This document shows, in pieces, positions 47,235 through 59,848 of a DNA stretch of 64,000 nucleotides. Location: the NCBI RefSeq assembly GCF_000002425.4, contig NC_037260.1, positions 8,340,730 to 8,404,729 on the forward strand, given 5' to 3'. Every line of letters begins with the position of its first letter. Position 1 is the stretch's first letter. The position numbers and the translations under genes are program-made. Below the pieces are notes generated by a model that did not search any database, was not told the DNA's origin, and saw only the letters and a program-made list of their open reading frames with translations. This stretch comes from Physcomitrium patens. Its lineage: Eukaryota > Streptophyta > Bryopsida > Funariales > Funariaceae.

Positions 47235-47410
47235 TGATACATTAACAGAATAAGAGAACAATGAAATAAAATATGTATTGTTCATTGTAGAAGTACACAA
47301 AGGGTCTCAATATATACTGAGATTATGGATAGTTTCATGCTATGGATGTAGGGCTCTGTTCATGATGAATGAGAAAGGACTTTATGGTTGACTAGGAGTA
47401 ATATCTAACA
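47235..47410 (-). repeat. Copia 5' LTR
   Basis: Right-hand copy, homologous to 42,142-42,322; the inner edge is either 47,235 or 47,242, depending on the primer-site reading. Confidence 0.7.
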
Positions 47411-47609
47411 TGTATTGGCTACCCTGTTCATGGAATGTGATGTGAAACGTCATCAGCCACAGCAACTCACACTCCCCGAATTGTTCGAAGACAAATGCGA
47501 TATCACTAACTCTAAGTCCGTGGGAATTAAACCAGCAGAGAAAACCAGATTCTTCACCAATAAAGTCTAAATGTGCATCGTAGAAATTGTGTTTCACGCG
47601 ATCTAACAC
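47411..47609 (-). pseudogene. N-terminal part of a frame split by the copia insertion
   Basis: The minus-strand frame includes HNFYDAHLDFIGEESGFLCW and RVSDIAFVFEQFGECELLWL. It follows a stop two codons upstream and has no ATG at its beginning, so it may be an internal exon. The family is not recognised. See 42,040-42,141 for the continuation. Confidence 0.35.
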
Positions 47610-48147
47610 CGTTCAATCGCCAACAGTCGCTGGTTGAGATTTTCTTGAAGCATCACATAAACAACGGGGTTGAAAATTGCACCTAATCCTAGACTTCCAT
47701 GGTGGCTCGTCATTGACAAGAGGCAAATTTGTTGCAAATTTTAAATCGTATCAACATGACCACATATCTATGCACATCTCAAAACCCTCCACCAATACCA
47801 TTCTTCCACCATTTAGTAACTGCTTTACAGATGTCAATAGTAAGAATGCCTTCACGCCATTCGCAAAGTCGCAGATTCTAACTGAAATGCTCAGAGAGGT
47901 TGAAGAAATGAAAAGAGTTAAAAACACTTGTTCTATTACCTTAGAATTACTCATTAAAAATTCGCACTTCAGGTTCAGAAGAGCGACTTTATTCTCAACA
48001 TGAAAGGGTGGAGCCAAATCATTTGTTATGTAACTTAAAGAAGTGCTAGGTATTCACATATACATGCTCAACTCCTTCGTACATGAATAATACACGAGCC
48101 TCAAAATGTGGTGCTCAATGACTAGTATCGGACTATGAAGTGTCATG
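47610..48147. other. Region 3' of the AP-3 beta gene
   Basis: It holds overlapping frames on both strands (47,677-48,003 plus, 47,751-48,017 minus) with no recognisable domain. The right part probably includes the AP-3 beta 3' untranslated region. Confidence 0.35.
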
Positions 48148-51100
48148 CTATGAACTGAGGATGGTCTCGAGCTGCTTGAGCAGATTCAGCCCAAAAACCG
48201 TGTCCTCACAGTTCACCTTGATCAAAACTGCATTCTCTGTATCAAATGTTACAGAGATGAGACACTTGAGCCGCTCAGTCAAAGTCTCACCAGCAAAACA
48301 TAATTGTAAACCGCTGAAGCCTATGGCATCAGAAATTGGAAGGGTTGCAGAAACCACTGCTACATGGGCAACTCTTAGGACACTAGAGGCAATTGCTCGT
48401 GAAATAAAAAGAATCTTATCGTCTCCAGTATTGCTGGTTTGCGAGTAGGAGCTACCCAGTAGGCACCTATCAAACAAGAGCATTCGCCGACATGTATGAG
48501 AACTTTTTTATAGCAATATTACAAAGGATCATTTAAGATGATAAAAATTGATTATAACCCTCGAACACATAGATTTTCATAAATCTCAACATCAAGCTGG
48601 TACATGCCACTCATAAGGAGTCAATGCATACCTGCGAGACGATTCAAGCATTCCTGAAATACGCGATTGGGCAGTGATGAACTGATTTCGAGTCAATTGC
48701 AACGGACAAACAAGAGCCCCGACCTCGGGAGCGATCTTCGCTGGGTACGTTTTTCCATTCAACACAACAAAGAGTTTGATAGGTGTGAGTTGATGCTTGA
48801 ACTCAACCTGAAGATCTCTTTCAATAGTATCACCAGGAGCCAATTCAGCTATCTCCTCGAAAGAAATCACCTTACGACCTTCCGAAGTTACACCTGCTTG
48901 ATCCCTACATATTCAGCCAGGATACAATCGGTTAAATAAGAAATGAAAAATAAATCAAATATGAAATAAAAAAAATGGAATCAAGATGCTTGGATGGACT
49001 GATAAATCCAACCTCTAACAGCACGGTTGCATCCTCTGCAATGTTCGCAAATATTTGATGATGAAAATTAACATCGAAAGATCTATTTTCTGAAGATCAT
49101 TCTATGCATCAATGTTTGGCAGCGGTGTTCTTGGCTGACAAAAGATGCACCACATTCCACCTCTACTAAGGTAAATGAATTCACTATCTCAAAGAAGACT
49201 TACGCATTATCAACTGAGGCTGGCTCCTCCATTCCCTTCACAGATATTTTCAACATTGGGTCTCCAGATCGGTTGAAGAAATACAGCCGAAGACATACCA
49301 TTTCCTGTGAGCAAATTGCAGGCTCCCTCACATAGGTGTATTTTACGTCTAATCCATCTCCATTTGTATAGTCTAAGAGAGTTATTTTGCTTAAAACAGG
49401 ATTCAAGGGTCCTAAAGATATGGAGGCATAGCCTAGCAAGCTAGAAGGGTCAGCAGTCTGGGAGTAGCCTTTAGCTTCTACATCTTGAGAGTCTAACCAT
49501 GAGTCCAAGTCTCTGTCTGACTTTACAGGCAAGCCATAATAAAGAGAACCATTTCCTTTTGTTAATTCTCCTCCCGCAGATTCATCATCCATTGAAATCA
49601 GCGGTGCAAGATCCGTACCACCCTGCCCTTGAATTTGTGTGCCCTTGCCCAGGATATTTTGGCTTGAAGAGCTCTCCTCGTTTCTACTGTCTTCACTTCC
49701 GCTATCATAGGGCCCACTGTCATCCGAATAGCCATCACTATCACCACCCCCAGAATCTCCAGAGGCTTCAGTTCCACTTTCTGTGTAACCACTAATTAGA
49801 CTACGCTCATGCTTGTGCAGTGTAGAATCCCTAGCAGAACCCGGAGTATTGCCATCAGCTACCACGTCCAAACTGTGAGGCTTCGGCAGTGACGTATAAC
49901 CTGGAGCATTATGGTTGACTATGTGGGACATTGTGCCAGGCAAAAATGATGATCTATCAGGTGCAAGAGCAGGCAACACGGGAGGAGCTTTGGGCACAAG
50001 TAGTAGTTGTTTTGCAAGCTTTGTAAGCACATCTGCTCTACTCAGTTGAAATGTAGCGTGACCATTCGCGCCCAATACGGTCTTAGGTTCTTGATTTGAC
50101 ACATTCGTTGCCTCGTTGTCAACTCCCAAAGACTGCATTTGTTGAGCCAAATCCAAATGAATCTCCCTATTCTTACTCTGTGAAATGACGTGTGATTTGG
50201 GAAGAACTAGTCGCCGTAACATCCGTGCACGGTCACGTATGTCGTTATTCGTATCTAGATCACTCAAGTTGAGGGTGTGTTCTAAAACCAAGGTAGCAGT
50301 CTCTTTCAGTATAGATGCAGAAGCCTCCTCCAGCTTTAGAACAATCTGGTAACATCGTAAAACACATCAGGACAGCTTTCATCACACATAAAAACTTCAT
50401 TTTCGAAACCGGCCCATGTGACAAACACCTGAAGCCAGCCAGAGTTGGAATGGAGAGGATGAAATCCCAAGATTTCAAAGATATGAGACTCCCACAGCTT
50501 AAAACAGGAAGCCAAAGATAAAATTGTAACTCCATAGATCCAATAATATACCACACAACCCACGATTCCAATGGTAATTACCTTCGCAGCACAGTTGAGT
50601 ATTTGGAGCTTTGTTTCATCTGCTTCTTTTGTGAAAGAAACTGCGAGGTATCTCAAAACAACTGGCAGCATCTGGGAAACAAGTTCACTATTTAAACCCT
50701 CTTCACCTACCATCCAGATTACCACAGCACGAGCCTCTGGAACTTTCATGTGATCAAGAAGACGAACTAGGCGAGCAAAAACCTGAAACGGAAATCACAA
50801 AATTGTTAATATTCTTGCAATATGACACATTAAATATTACCTAAGATAATACGTGCAATAAAAGCTCACCATCTTCAAAAATGAAATGGCAAGCCCAGAT
50901 TGTTTACAAGCATACTGATTTTTAAACGAAAATCAAATGCGGAGAATTTCACTTCCAACTGTAAGCTGTCCTACTAGCAATTTCAATGACCGATAAGGAC
51001 AGTGAAAACTACATTTGAATTTGAGTTAATTTTTTCGCTAAATATTGCGCACTGTTTGCTTTGAACTATTTACACAACTGAAGGAGATAAAACTAAGCTT

Positions 51101-52623
51101 ACGTACAGACCCTGGATAAAGACATTAAAAAAGACATCCTAAAGAATTAACATTCATATTCGTGACAACATGCTGATCTACAAAGGGTTCAGCACCTGTT
51201 CTTGTTCAGAGGGATTTTGTTGCACTATGGACCGAAGTGCCAACACAGATTGAGCAACAACTCCAGCCTCCTGACTTAACTTCTCTTTTGCTGGCATTTT
51301 TAGTCCTCCTTGACAAGACAATTGTTCAGCCTCGTCTTTGCTGTGACTTACTCCATCTCCAACTATGACTCCTTTGGCGAGCATTAGCAGACCATCTACA
51401 CATGCAGAACGTACAGCTGGTAACCGTACTGCACACCTGCCTATGGCACTCACAGTATTCGCCGCAAACTGACGGTTTACGTCCCTCAAGTAGGCCTGAA
51501 ATAGGATAATATTAGCATTTTGAATTTAGAACAATAATTTCAACCTCTGCGATAATTATCTATAAGAGCAATCTTCACAAAGCATATCGTCATCAACGGC
51601 AAGGCAAGTCTAAAAGACTTCTAATTCAGAACAACATTTTAAAACAAAACATAATCAGAAAGGTATTTCGAATGATCTTTGAATTCAGCATTCACAACAA
51701 ATGGACAGAGAAACAATATCCCGACACTTTTTTTCATGAGTAGATTATTGAACTATCCAGAATCTACGCGCTTCAAAATATTTGCAAAAGAAAACTTCTG
51801 AAAACTTAAGACAATGAGCAACCTGAAACTCGCGAAGAATTGTGTGAATTGAAGCTTCAGTAGCAATGGTGGTCAAAATGTCCAGCTTCAGTGCACGAAT
51901 CGGATCAGTGTCAAAAGAACGCACAAAGAACTCCTCGAAGTAGCTAGCAAACAGAGGTGGCATCTGAAGGGCAAAAGTTGCGATGTTTGCCAACACCTGC
52001 AAAATAGAAAGAAGTATGACATCCCCCCCCCCCCAATTCCTTCTTCATCTGGCTTTATATAAAGTAACAATCGCGGTAAATGTGTGAAAGTCGAGAATAC
52101 TATTGAAGAGTACAAGTTGCAATTGAGTTTCAAACACAACCAAGACCAGAATCATTGAGCTTGCTACCTTACCACATAGTGTGAATCCTTGGATGATCGG
52201 AGTAAAAATAGAAGAGGTTGCACAATTTTCTTCAGATCCGTATCAGGTGCGAAAACCCAGTATAAAGTAGCGACTGCCATGACCACAGCACTATTTTGAC
52301 TTCGAAATAGCGGAGTTGACCAGTGAAGCAAACCTCGTATATCTGCTGGAAGTTCCACTTCACTCGCCTCTTCTGCAGAGTGATCAGAATTGTCTGTACT
52401 ATGCATCTTCTGCACCTTATGCTGTAAGTCATTCCTTGCACAAGAATTTTGTCCAGCACCTCTAACACAACCATACCTGGAAAAGAATATCGATGGCAGC
52501 ACAAATGTCAGTCCACTCTGACAAAGAAGCTATGATACCTATCCAAACTTGGACTGCACAGTCAAAGGAAGATTAGAAAATGTTCATGACCACAATGTTG
52601 AACACATTCGAAGGATAAATATG

Positions 52624-52658
<35 letters not shown>

Positions 52659-54301
52659 CGATTACTCCCCTTGATAGATCTAAGATAAGACCAACAGAAT
52701 GATTTAAATTATTAGAAGTGAGTGACCACAATAGTTATTACAAATGCTATTCCGACATACCTTGCAACAGCATAACGCATGAGGATGTCCAGCAAGACCG
52801 CTTGACCCCATTCGTCAACATCGGGAAGCATCTCACAAAGTTTCCTGAATCTTGGACCTAGAATAGAAAGCTTCTCTGGACATATAATCAAGAAAGCCGA
52901 TGCTGCGGCACCAATGACACTTGGAGAGCTGTCATTTAACAGCAAATCTACCATCTGCAAAACCTTGCAAATCAACTACCAAATACACAGACATTCATGA
53001 CGTATGGTGTGTAAAAGCAAGAAAACTATGCTGCACGATAGAGGAGATCTATGTTAACTTTCTACAGTACACATCTTACATTGCCTAAGACCTTACCTAA
53101 TTTATACAAAAGTTTTGGATGCTCTCAAACAACGAAGACATTAAAAATGATCCAGATATGAAGGGACAAATATAATCCTAACGCGAGAAGAAAAATTACC
53201 TCTTCCAAAGCTTCTTTGTGTAAATCACGTTCTATGGCGTGTATCTTTGGGATGGCATGAGCTGCACAGCGTCGTACATATGGCGATGGATCTCGAGTGC
53301 ACTTGGTCACAGCCATGACAACGAGAGGTACAACGACTCGTACTCTGATCCCTGACATTGCCCGAAGAGACCATGCCCTAACAAGAGGATTCAGATCAGA
53401 TAGATCTTTTTGAAAGCTGTTGATGGACAGCAATGCTTCGTCCGGGCGTCTGTCAAAATACACACGAGACATGTGAGCAACTAATCATCCCAATGAAGCA
53501 ATAGACTACCCTTAATTATGCATCAAGATTGCTGAATGCACATAGGTTTGAAAACGCTTACTATTCTAGACGAGCGAATGATAGAACAGCAACAATGTGG
53601 ATTTACTAGAGTCTGCTAGTATTCAAAGAAGAATTTTTGTTGAGCTGCTATTGATGCACAACATCCAAGTGAGAGGCCATCGTACTTTTCGGCATAATGT
53701 ACAAGGTAGATGTAGACCAGTTTCTTAACCTCCAGCGATGTTGTTGCAACATTTTTGACCACCTGCCCAAAAACCACGACTATCTTTTAGAAACCAGTGA
53801 TTAAGAAGCTAAAAGAAACCCATCACAATTAGATGCGTCAGAGAATTTTTGATATTTAAGTTTTGAGCACTTTGGGTGTCTCTAGGTCCACATTGAAAAC
53901 GCTTCAGGAACGTCAATTGTAATGATCTGAAAATGATCAAGTAAAGGATACGTCCATTTCACAATGCTTGCGATTAAATCGTGTCAATCTAAATCATCGA
54001 GGAAAGAAGCCATTTAACTCAAACCATACTCCAGGAACAGTTCTTATTAAGAGAACAGCAGATACACTGCAGAGGACACACACACCTGAGGAAAGAAACT
54101 TGATACATCGCGACCTTGGGACACTAAAGCGATCAAGCGCTTCATCCCTTCCACTTTCTCCACCTCGAATTTGCTGTCCAACAGCATTGCAATGTTACCG
54201 TCCTCCGGGTCATCGTACAAATAGGCATCTGTTCCCACTCTGTTCATCAACGACGTAGCCCGCGTGAGCGAGGCCGCCGTGCTTGCAAACTGCGGAAACA
54301 T
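48148..54301 (-). CDS. AP-3 complex subunit beta (beta-adaptin 3)
   Basis: Large subunit of the AP-3 adaptor, which sorts cargo from Golgi/endosome to the vacuole. Exons (minus): 54,301-54,086; 53,762-53,686; 53,449-53,200; 52,954-52,761; 52,476-52,173; 51,996-51,823; 51,495-51,196; 50,782-50,582; 50,345-49,204; 48,904-48,632; 48,466-48,148. All introns are GT-AG and phases close to 3,450 bases (1,149 residues). The ATG at 54,301 gives MFPQF, as in Arabidopsis. The adaptin HEAT trunk (about 1-600) includes GTDAYLYDDPEDGNIAMLLD and LVRAWSLRAMSGIRV. A Ser/Asp/Gly/Glu hinge lies near 755-805, and the C-terminal ear ends VNCEDTVFGLNLLKQLE. The hinge is highly acidic. I inferred the exon borders by reading; the last two junctions are least certain. 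Confidence 0.93.
52023..52034 (+). repeat. C12 homopolymer in an AP-3 beta intron
   Basis: Twelve C (G12 on the coding strand) in the intron between exons 5 and 6. Likely length-variable. Confidence 0.9.
52624..52656 (+). repeat. Poly(A) tract, 33 A, in an AP-3 beta intron
   Basis: T33 on the coding strand, in the intron between exons 4 and 5, about 150 bases upstream of the acceptor. Confidence 0.9.
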
Positions 54302-55118
54302 GCTGCTCCAATCCACTTCTCGCACGAGCTCTCCTTCACAGCCCCTCACGAATTCTCGACACGCCCTTGCTGGCCCTCAACAATCCAGCTCATCACCTCT
54401 CCTGTAAACCTATATTTCTCCACAGCAAATCGCCTTACAGAAATTCCCAGCAGAGGCTACAAACTCCAGAATCTCCATCCCAATAACACACAATCGCCAG
54501 TTCATACTCACCCGAAATCCTGATTAAACTAACGACAATCTGGACATCCCAGAACCCTAGCTCCGTTCAGACAACACGGACAAAGAGTAATCAAACGTCC
54601 AAGTGCACAATCACGCGATTTTCCAAACCTAATGCTCAATTGAAAGCTCGTCTATTCGAGGAATCCAATCAGACACCGATTCCGAATGCACCAGTGAGGC
54701 AATGTTGCGACGAATGACAATCAAGCTACCGAAGAAATTGATCGTACTCTAGCAGGTACTCTGAAACGAACCCTATTGTACCTCAAAATATATAATAAAT
54801 GAATAAAGATAAATATATATAAACTATATGAGTGCATAGAAAACAATTCATCTGAAGCAGCAAAACCTTGATACTGGGTTGAATCCATGATACCCGGGTC
54901 CCAGGACCGACGGGTGTCAAGTATAGCAAAATAAGGTTCTAAATCAGGGTATTAAACTAGTCCATGCCTTGCAAGCTTTGCTATCTTTCCAGCACCTTCG
55001 AAGTGCTCCGCAATCGCAATTGAAATATTTCGCAGAGCTGTTGCTGCTGCTTCAACTACCTTCGCATCGACTTTCCTCGGAACTGGAGCTGCGGGTTGGA
55101 ACTGCACCCGTGTGATCG
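54302..55118. promoter_or_regulatory. Divergent upstream region of AP-3 beta and the TTC1-like gene
   Basis: The two genes point away from each other. The segment includes the AP-3 beta 5' leader and, at the right end, a likely non-coding first exon of the TTC1-like gene. I see no unambiguous TATA box, and start sites are not fixed. Confidence 0.4.
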
Positions 55119-56201
55119 GTGAGTGTGACAAACCTCCTACGCTTTGATCTGTGAAGTTTTTTGCGCTTACGGGGATGGGATTGGTGCTGAGTTGCTCGTA
55201 TGGTGCGTCTGTGGCGCTCGTGGTTTTTTTTTTTTTTTTCTTAATCTCTCGGCGTAGAAGGCAAAATTTTCGGTTTCTGATGTGCGGCTCTGCTTTTGCA
55301 TTGGGGGATTTTAAGATTTTTGTTTCTTCATCAAGTTGCAGTGCAGCTTTTGATTCCTTAGTTCTGGTTCGTTTCTAGTTAAGGCGTTGAACAGGTTTTC
55401 AATTGTCGTCTTTCATTTCATGGAATTTTGATCATATTTGATGTATATTTTTTGTTGTTCTATCTTGTTACCTGTCTTTGTTTGTACAGACGCGCAAACG
55501 TAGGACAGTATCGGTCGATAGTGCGTTGAATTGAGAATGAAAAGGAATAAGAGCAAAGACAGTTTGCTTTGTGTGAAGCGCGTTGTGTTTTGGTTGTGTG
55601 CAATTTTCTGATAGCTCTGTATTTTTGAAAGAACTCAATGTGTGTTTTTTTCTTTTTCTTTTTTTTCTTTTTTGGAAGAAAAAAATGGCTCGCTGACTCC
55701 TCGAATGACAATTGGACACCTGTGAAATTATTTTGGCCCTCTTCGATGAATCTTACTATTTTTATAGTTTTCCGCTTGTGTTACAGCTGCTCAGTCAAAT
55801 TAGGGCTGAGTCTGCCAGAGGTATTATTTGTTGTTCTTGACTTGTCATCCTTAACTTGGTACCTCCTTACTGAAGGTAAAGATATCTATTGTTCATGTTG
55901 CATTCAAGAATATGCAATAAGGGAAACCGTGATGTACGAGGTTTTTTATGTTAAGTGGAGTTGAGGTTTTGGGTTTAGTGATTATATCTATTGACATTTA
56001 AGCCAGCTGTTTTCCCTCGAATGTTCAACTTTTATGTAGGTGCTCTTAGCGCGTTCAGCATTTGTGGTTGTCTTCCCACGAGGATTGTGCTTAGCTATAT
56101 AATTCGCAAGTGAACCTCTATCTTTAGAATTCATCATGCCATCACAGATTCGAATGAAGCTTACGATAATTTGACATCATCTGATTTTTTGTAACGATCA
56201 G
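55119..56201 (+). other. Probable 5' UTR intron of the TTC1-like gene
   Basis: A good donor ATCG|GTGAGT at 55,119 and an acceptor GATCAG ending at 56,201 bracket a T-rich interval of 1,083 bases. The coding start follows 35 bases after the acceptor. No coding similarity is seen inside, despite frames such as 55,151-55,378. Leader introns are common in plant housekeeping genes. Confidence 0.45.
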
Positions 56202-56235
56202 GATATACTCTGCCTGAGGTTAGCACACAGAAAAC

Positions 56236-58645
56236 ATGGTGTTCATTGAGGTTGCAGAAGTCGATGCTCCTGAATATGAGCAGCAGAAGTTAAAGAAGAA
56301 CCCGAAGTCGACTTCTTCTGTTACTCCAGAAGCGGCTTCTCACAAATCTGGTAGCCTACCAGTGGAAGAAAAGGACACTAGTGTTTCAGTTAGCTCCGAG
56401 GGCACGAATATGCCGGATAAAGGTGGTGAATTTAGTGACTCTCCTGATGAGTTGTTGATAAACGCTGTAATCGCTACCTTTCCTGGTTTGTTTTTATGAG
56501 TTTGTCTGAAATCTCATCCGAGTGCTCGTGCAATTAGTTTGTAATTGAACTATTCAGGTCTGAAGCTATGAATTTTAGTTGCGAGGTTCCTTGTCTGTTA
56601 TGTTAAGTTAATTGTACATAAAACATGTAGGAATAGAAGGTGCATATCGTTATCTCGTCTAAGCATATGCTACACTTCGTTAACTCCATTCTGATGTTCA
56701 TAAAAAATATGAATTTGGTTGTAAAAATTGACTCAGCTATGTTTCTTACAGAAGCATTACATCAGGCTAAGTCCAAGCAAAGAGGTAACTTACATGCTGA
56801 AGGTGAAGGAGATGGATGGGATACCGCAAGTGAAGGAGACGAGGTAGTCGGTGAAGAGAAGAACGCTTCAAGTTCGAACGAGAAATCAGCTACCACATCA
56901 GGAAGCACCGAAGATCATTTTGAGGATGCTTTGACTGAGGAGGAGCTCCGAGCGGTGTGTGAAATACAGAACACTCCTTTTCTCTTATTGTGTGATCACT
57001 GTTATGCAACCATTTCTCAACAGTTTCTCGCGAGTTTTAATCCTCAAGTGCTAGAATTGATAGGCCTCCCCCTAAAAAGAATAAGCTAGTGTCATTGGAG
57101 TACGATATACTGACTAATCATATGTATCAGCTGCTGTAAATTACACGTACTCGTATCATGTTTGTTTAGTCGATTTTGTAGATGAAGTTTACTTTTTACG
57201 ATCCTTGATGAGTATTGTGTGCGACGAGTGGACACAGAAAGCCATATCTCTAGCAAATGCAGCGAAGTCTCAAGGCAACAATTTGTATGCAGCCGGCAAA
57301 TACTCGGAGGCCTTGGAATGCTACGCTAGTGCATTGGAAGACGTTGCCAATGATCCAAGTGCAAATGAGCTGCGTGCACAATGCTACTCAAATCGAGCTA
57401 TTTGCGAAATCAATCTGGTAATTCACGAACAGATCTGAGTATAATAATCATGTCAGTTATACCCAACGATTGATTTTTGCCATCCTTTTTACACAACCTC
57501 TGGTGTTATTTGGTGGCTGCTTTTGCAACGTCCGTGGCATCATTTCTCGACATCTGAGCCATCATTTCTTTCTGATTTATTATTGTAACCTTCATCTGCT
57601 CATGAAGTTAGAGCTGTGTGTATGGAACTAGTGTAGCAGTTACACGCTTGTTGGTCAGATACCAGTGCCTTGAGCTGAGGGGTTTAATTAAAAAGTTCAC
57701 TTTAAATTCTTATTTTGCAGAATAATTACTCGGCTGCAGTGAAAGAGAGCACGAAGGCTCTAGAGCTTAACCCGAACTACTTGAAAGCCCTAATGAGACG
57801 TGCGCAGGCCAATGAAAACCTTGAGAAATTTGAGGAAGCTCTTTCTGGTATGCAGTATGAAGTACTTGTGCCTGTGTACAATGTTTTTGAGTATCTGTTT
57901 TCCATGATTTTTGAGGTAGTTATAAAGAGGATGTCCATCATAAACAGGTGAAAAATTTATGCTGATTTTTAATTTGTTATCTTTCACAATCAATGACCCA
58001 AGATCGATATTGAAATAAATAGAGGTGAAATGCAGCTCAAGTATCATGTTAATTCTTCTGTTGCAGACTTGAAGAAAGCTCTTGAACTAGATCCTTCCAA
58101 CAAAGCAGTTAGGGCTTCGATTATCCGGCTGGAACCAATTGTTGCCAAGAAAAGAGAGGAACTCAAGGATGAAATGATCAGTAAGATGTTTCCATAATTC
58201 AGACGTGTACTTTGTTTGGGTTAAGTTGAACATTTTTGTTAATGAACTGCTTTGTTTCTGTGAATGTGTTTGAAGTCGTTGTTTGTTTCAAACGATCAAC
58301 CCGCTCTCGACGGTTGGAGGGATGTAAGAGAGGGCCAAACGTGACTTTTGATTTTTCTTTAGAACTCATTCGTTGCTCAACTCTCTGTTAACGCCGTTCC
58401 TATCACTAGGTGCGGAAGGGGCTTTTAGCTAAAAATTGTGTAGCATGCGCTTGATACAAGTGTATTCGAATTGGCTTCAATATGGTTTGAAAAGGGAATT
58501 TACTTCTAAATTTGGCTATTGAGCAGCTAAATTGAAGGACCTCGGTAACAACGTACTTGGAAAATTTGGCATGAGCGTGGACGACTTCAAAGCAGTGAAG
58601 GATCCCAACACTGGAAGCTATTCCATTTCTTTCGGCAAAAGTTAA
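56236..58645 (+). CDS. TTC1-like tetratricopeptide repeat protein
   Basis: Exons: 56,236-56,485; 56,752-56,954; 57,238-57,417; 57,721-57,847; 58,067-58,180; 58,527-58,645. All introns are GT-AG and phases close to 993 bases (330 residues). The N-terminal 150 residues are acidic and probably disordered (EGEGDGWDTASEGDEVVGEE). Three TPR units follow from about residue 155: KSQGNNLYAAGKYSEALECY, then ELRAQCYSNRAICEINL, then LNPNYLKALMRRAQANENLE. The C-terminus LKDLGNNVLGKFGMSVDDFK and GSYSISFGK matches the conserved TTC1 tail (human: LKDLGNLVLRPFG...GSYSINF). TTC1 proteins act as chaperone-linked adaptors through TPR binding; the plant role is not known to me. The start is the first ATG after a splice acceptor. 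Confidence 0.92.
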
Positions 58646-59521
58646 GCTGGAAAGGGGGTTTGCTAATATTCCTTAGAGTTGTGAGGTTCTCGTCCTAGCT
58701 GCTCTGGTTCATATGCCTACATGTAAAATGAGTGCGGTTTCTTGTGAAACTGGATAGCTCGTTTGAAATGTAATTCTGCACAACTTTATTAAGTCCTATG
58801 GTGATTAAGATGGATTGTTGCTGGACATGCGGAACGTTACTGTTTCCCTCTTTGGGTTATTTTTTTGCCACAAGGCATTGATAATTGTTCACATCTTTAC
58901 TGCGAGTTATTTGAAGCCAGTCGATGTATTGAGGTGCAAGAAAGAAGCATAAATGGTTAGCTGAATTTGTATTTCTTTATGGAGTTGTGAAAACCACTCC
59001 TGTATCCGCAATTTACATTCCATGTATCTGCACTTGTTAGTAACAACGAGATATGGTTGAACAAGGATGAGGACGGAATTGCTCTACTGGATGGATACCA
59101 GCTCTTGTGGCTGTGTACAAATGTTTTGATTTCACTAGGTTTGCTTGGAGTGTAAGAAGTTGGAGTGTAAGAAATATGAAGGGGAAGGTGTTTAACTCAA
59201 TTCTCCTCAAACAAAATGTAATGATTTTTGTTGCATGTATTAAAATTTTAATTCTTAATGTAAATTAGATATGACAAGTGTAAGTATTTTATTCCAAAGT
59301 AAAAATCCAATTATGTAGAGTTTAAATGACAACTTCAAAATGTTTCTATTGTAAAAAGAGATGTAAACATGTAATATAGTGTAAAAATTTTAGAAATCTT
59401 AACAAGGCAATCTTTGTTCACGATCAACTCATATAATTTCTATTTTGTCAACTACGAAAAGTTAATTATTGCATTTGTGTCAAAAATAAATCAATTAATT
59501 AAAAATACCCTGGAGGAAAGA
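58646..59521. other. Intergenic region downstream of the TTC1-like gene
   Basis: It probably holds the TTC1-like 3' untranslated region, then AT-rich DNA. No other gene is seen. Confidence 0.5.
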
Positions 59522-59848
59522 ATGGTACAAGAGGACGATCGAGATCGCAGAACCCAAGCACCAGATTCTCCACGATCAATCCTTCGTCAACGGCGGGCCC
59601 AAGAAGAACGTCAACGACAATTCGATTCAGTGCCATATGGGCCAGAAGACCTTCAAAGTATCGTAGCGAATGCAAGAAACAGCCCTCGCTTTCGAGGGAG
59701 CATCACGGCTCTGGAAATATACGCTGCAACAGGTCAACTTTCACGACTGGTTGGCGGATGGAAGAGAATACTTCAACCTTGGCAATCGTCACCCTCGTTA
59801 ACCCCAAGCACACCGCAGGAGCACAATCAGGACAACTCACGAAGGTAA
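59522..59848 (+). CDS. Small unrecognised open frame, possible exon
   Basis: A frame of 108 residues from ATG 59,522 stands out by higher GC against AT-rich upstream DNA. The first half is very polar and Arg-rich (RSILRQRRAQEERQRQFD); the second half looks folded (DLQSIVANARNSPRFRG, ALEIYAATGQLSRLVGGW). Its end ACGAAG|GTAAGC at 59,846 is a good splice donor, so it may be an exon reading on to the right. The polar N-terminus with a compact C-terminus resembles the style of E1's third ORF, but I could not align them. A retroelement origin or a small lineage-specific gene are both possible. Confidence 0.35.
   Translation: MVQEDDRDRRTQAPDSPRSILRQRRAQEERQRQFDSVPYGPEDLQSIVANARNSPRFRGSITALEIYAATGQLSRLVGGWKRILQPWQSSPSLTPSTPQEHNQDNSRR

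Larger units (their letters stand above)
42142..47410 (-). mobile_element. Ty1/copia element, decayed, minus strand
   Basis: Short LTRs lie at about 42,142/42,152-42,322 and 47,235/47,242-47,410; both share ATAAGAGAACAATG, TTTCATGCTATGG and GTAATATCTAACA. In sense, the 3' LTR starts TGTTAGATATTAC after a purine tract (AAGGGAGGG), and a TGTATCAAAGTGGG primer-site-like sequence follows the 5' LTR. TGTAT at 42,137-42,141 and 47,411-47,415 fits a 5-base duplication if the outer boundary is 42,142. Coding remnants of gag, integrase, reverse transcriptase and RNase H run from right to left. Confidence 0.8.

Noticed and set aside
54302-54349. Upstream extension of the AP-3 beta first exon to 54,349
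   Set aside because: The extension starts at GTG, not ATG. The ATG at 54,301 gives MFPQF, the start seen in the Arabidopsis protein.
55151-55378. 75-codon plus frame (55,151-55,378) as an extra exon of the TTC1-like gene
   Set aside because: It lies inside the probable 5' UTR intron, contains a poly(T) run and has no similarity to TTC1 proteins.
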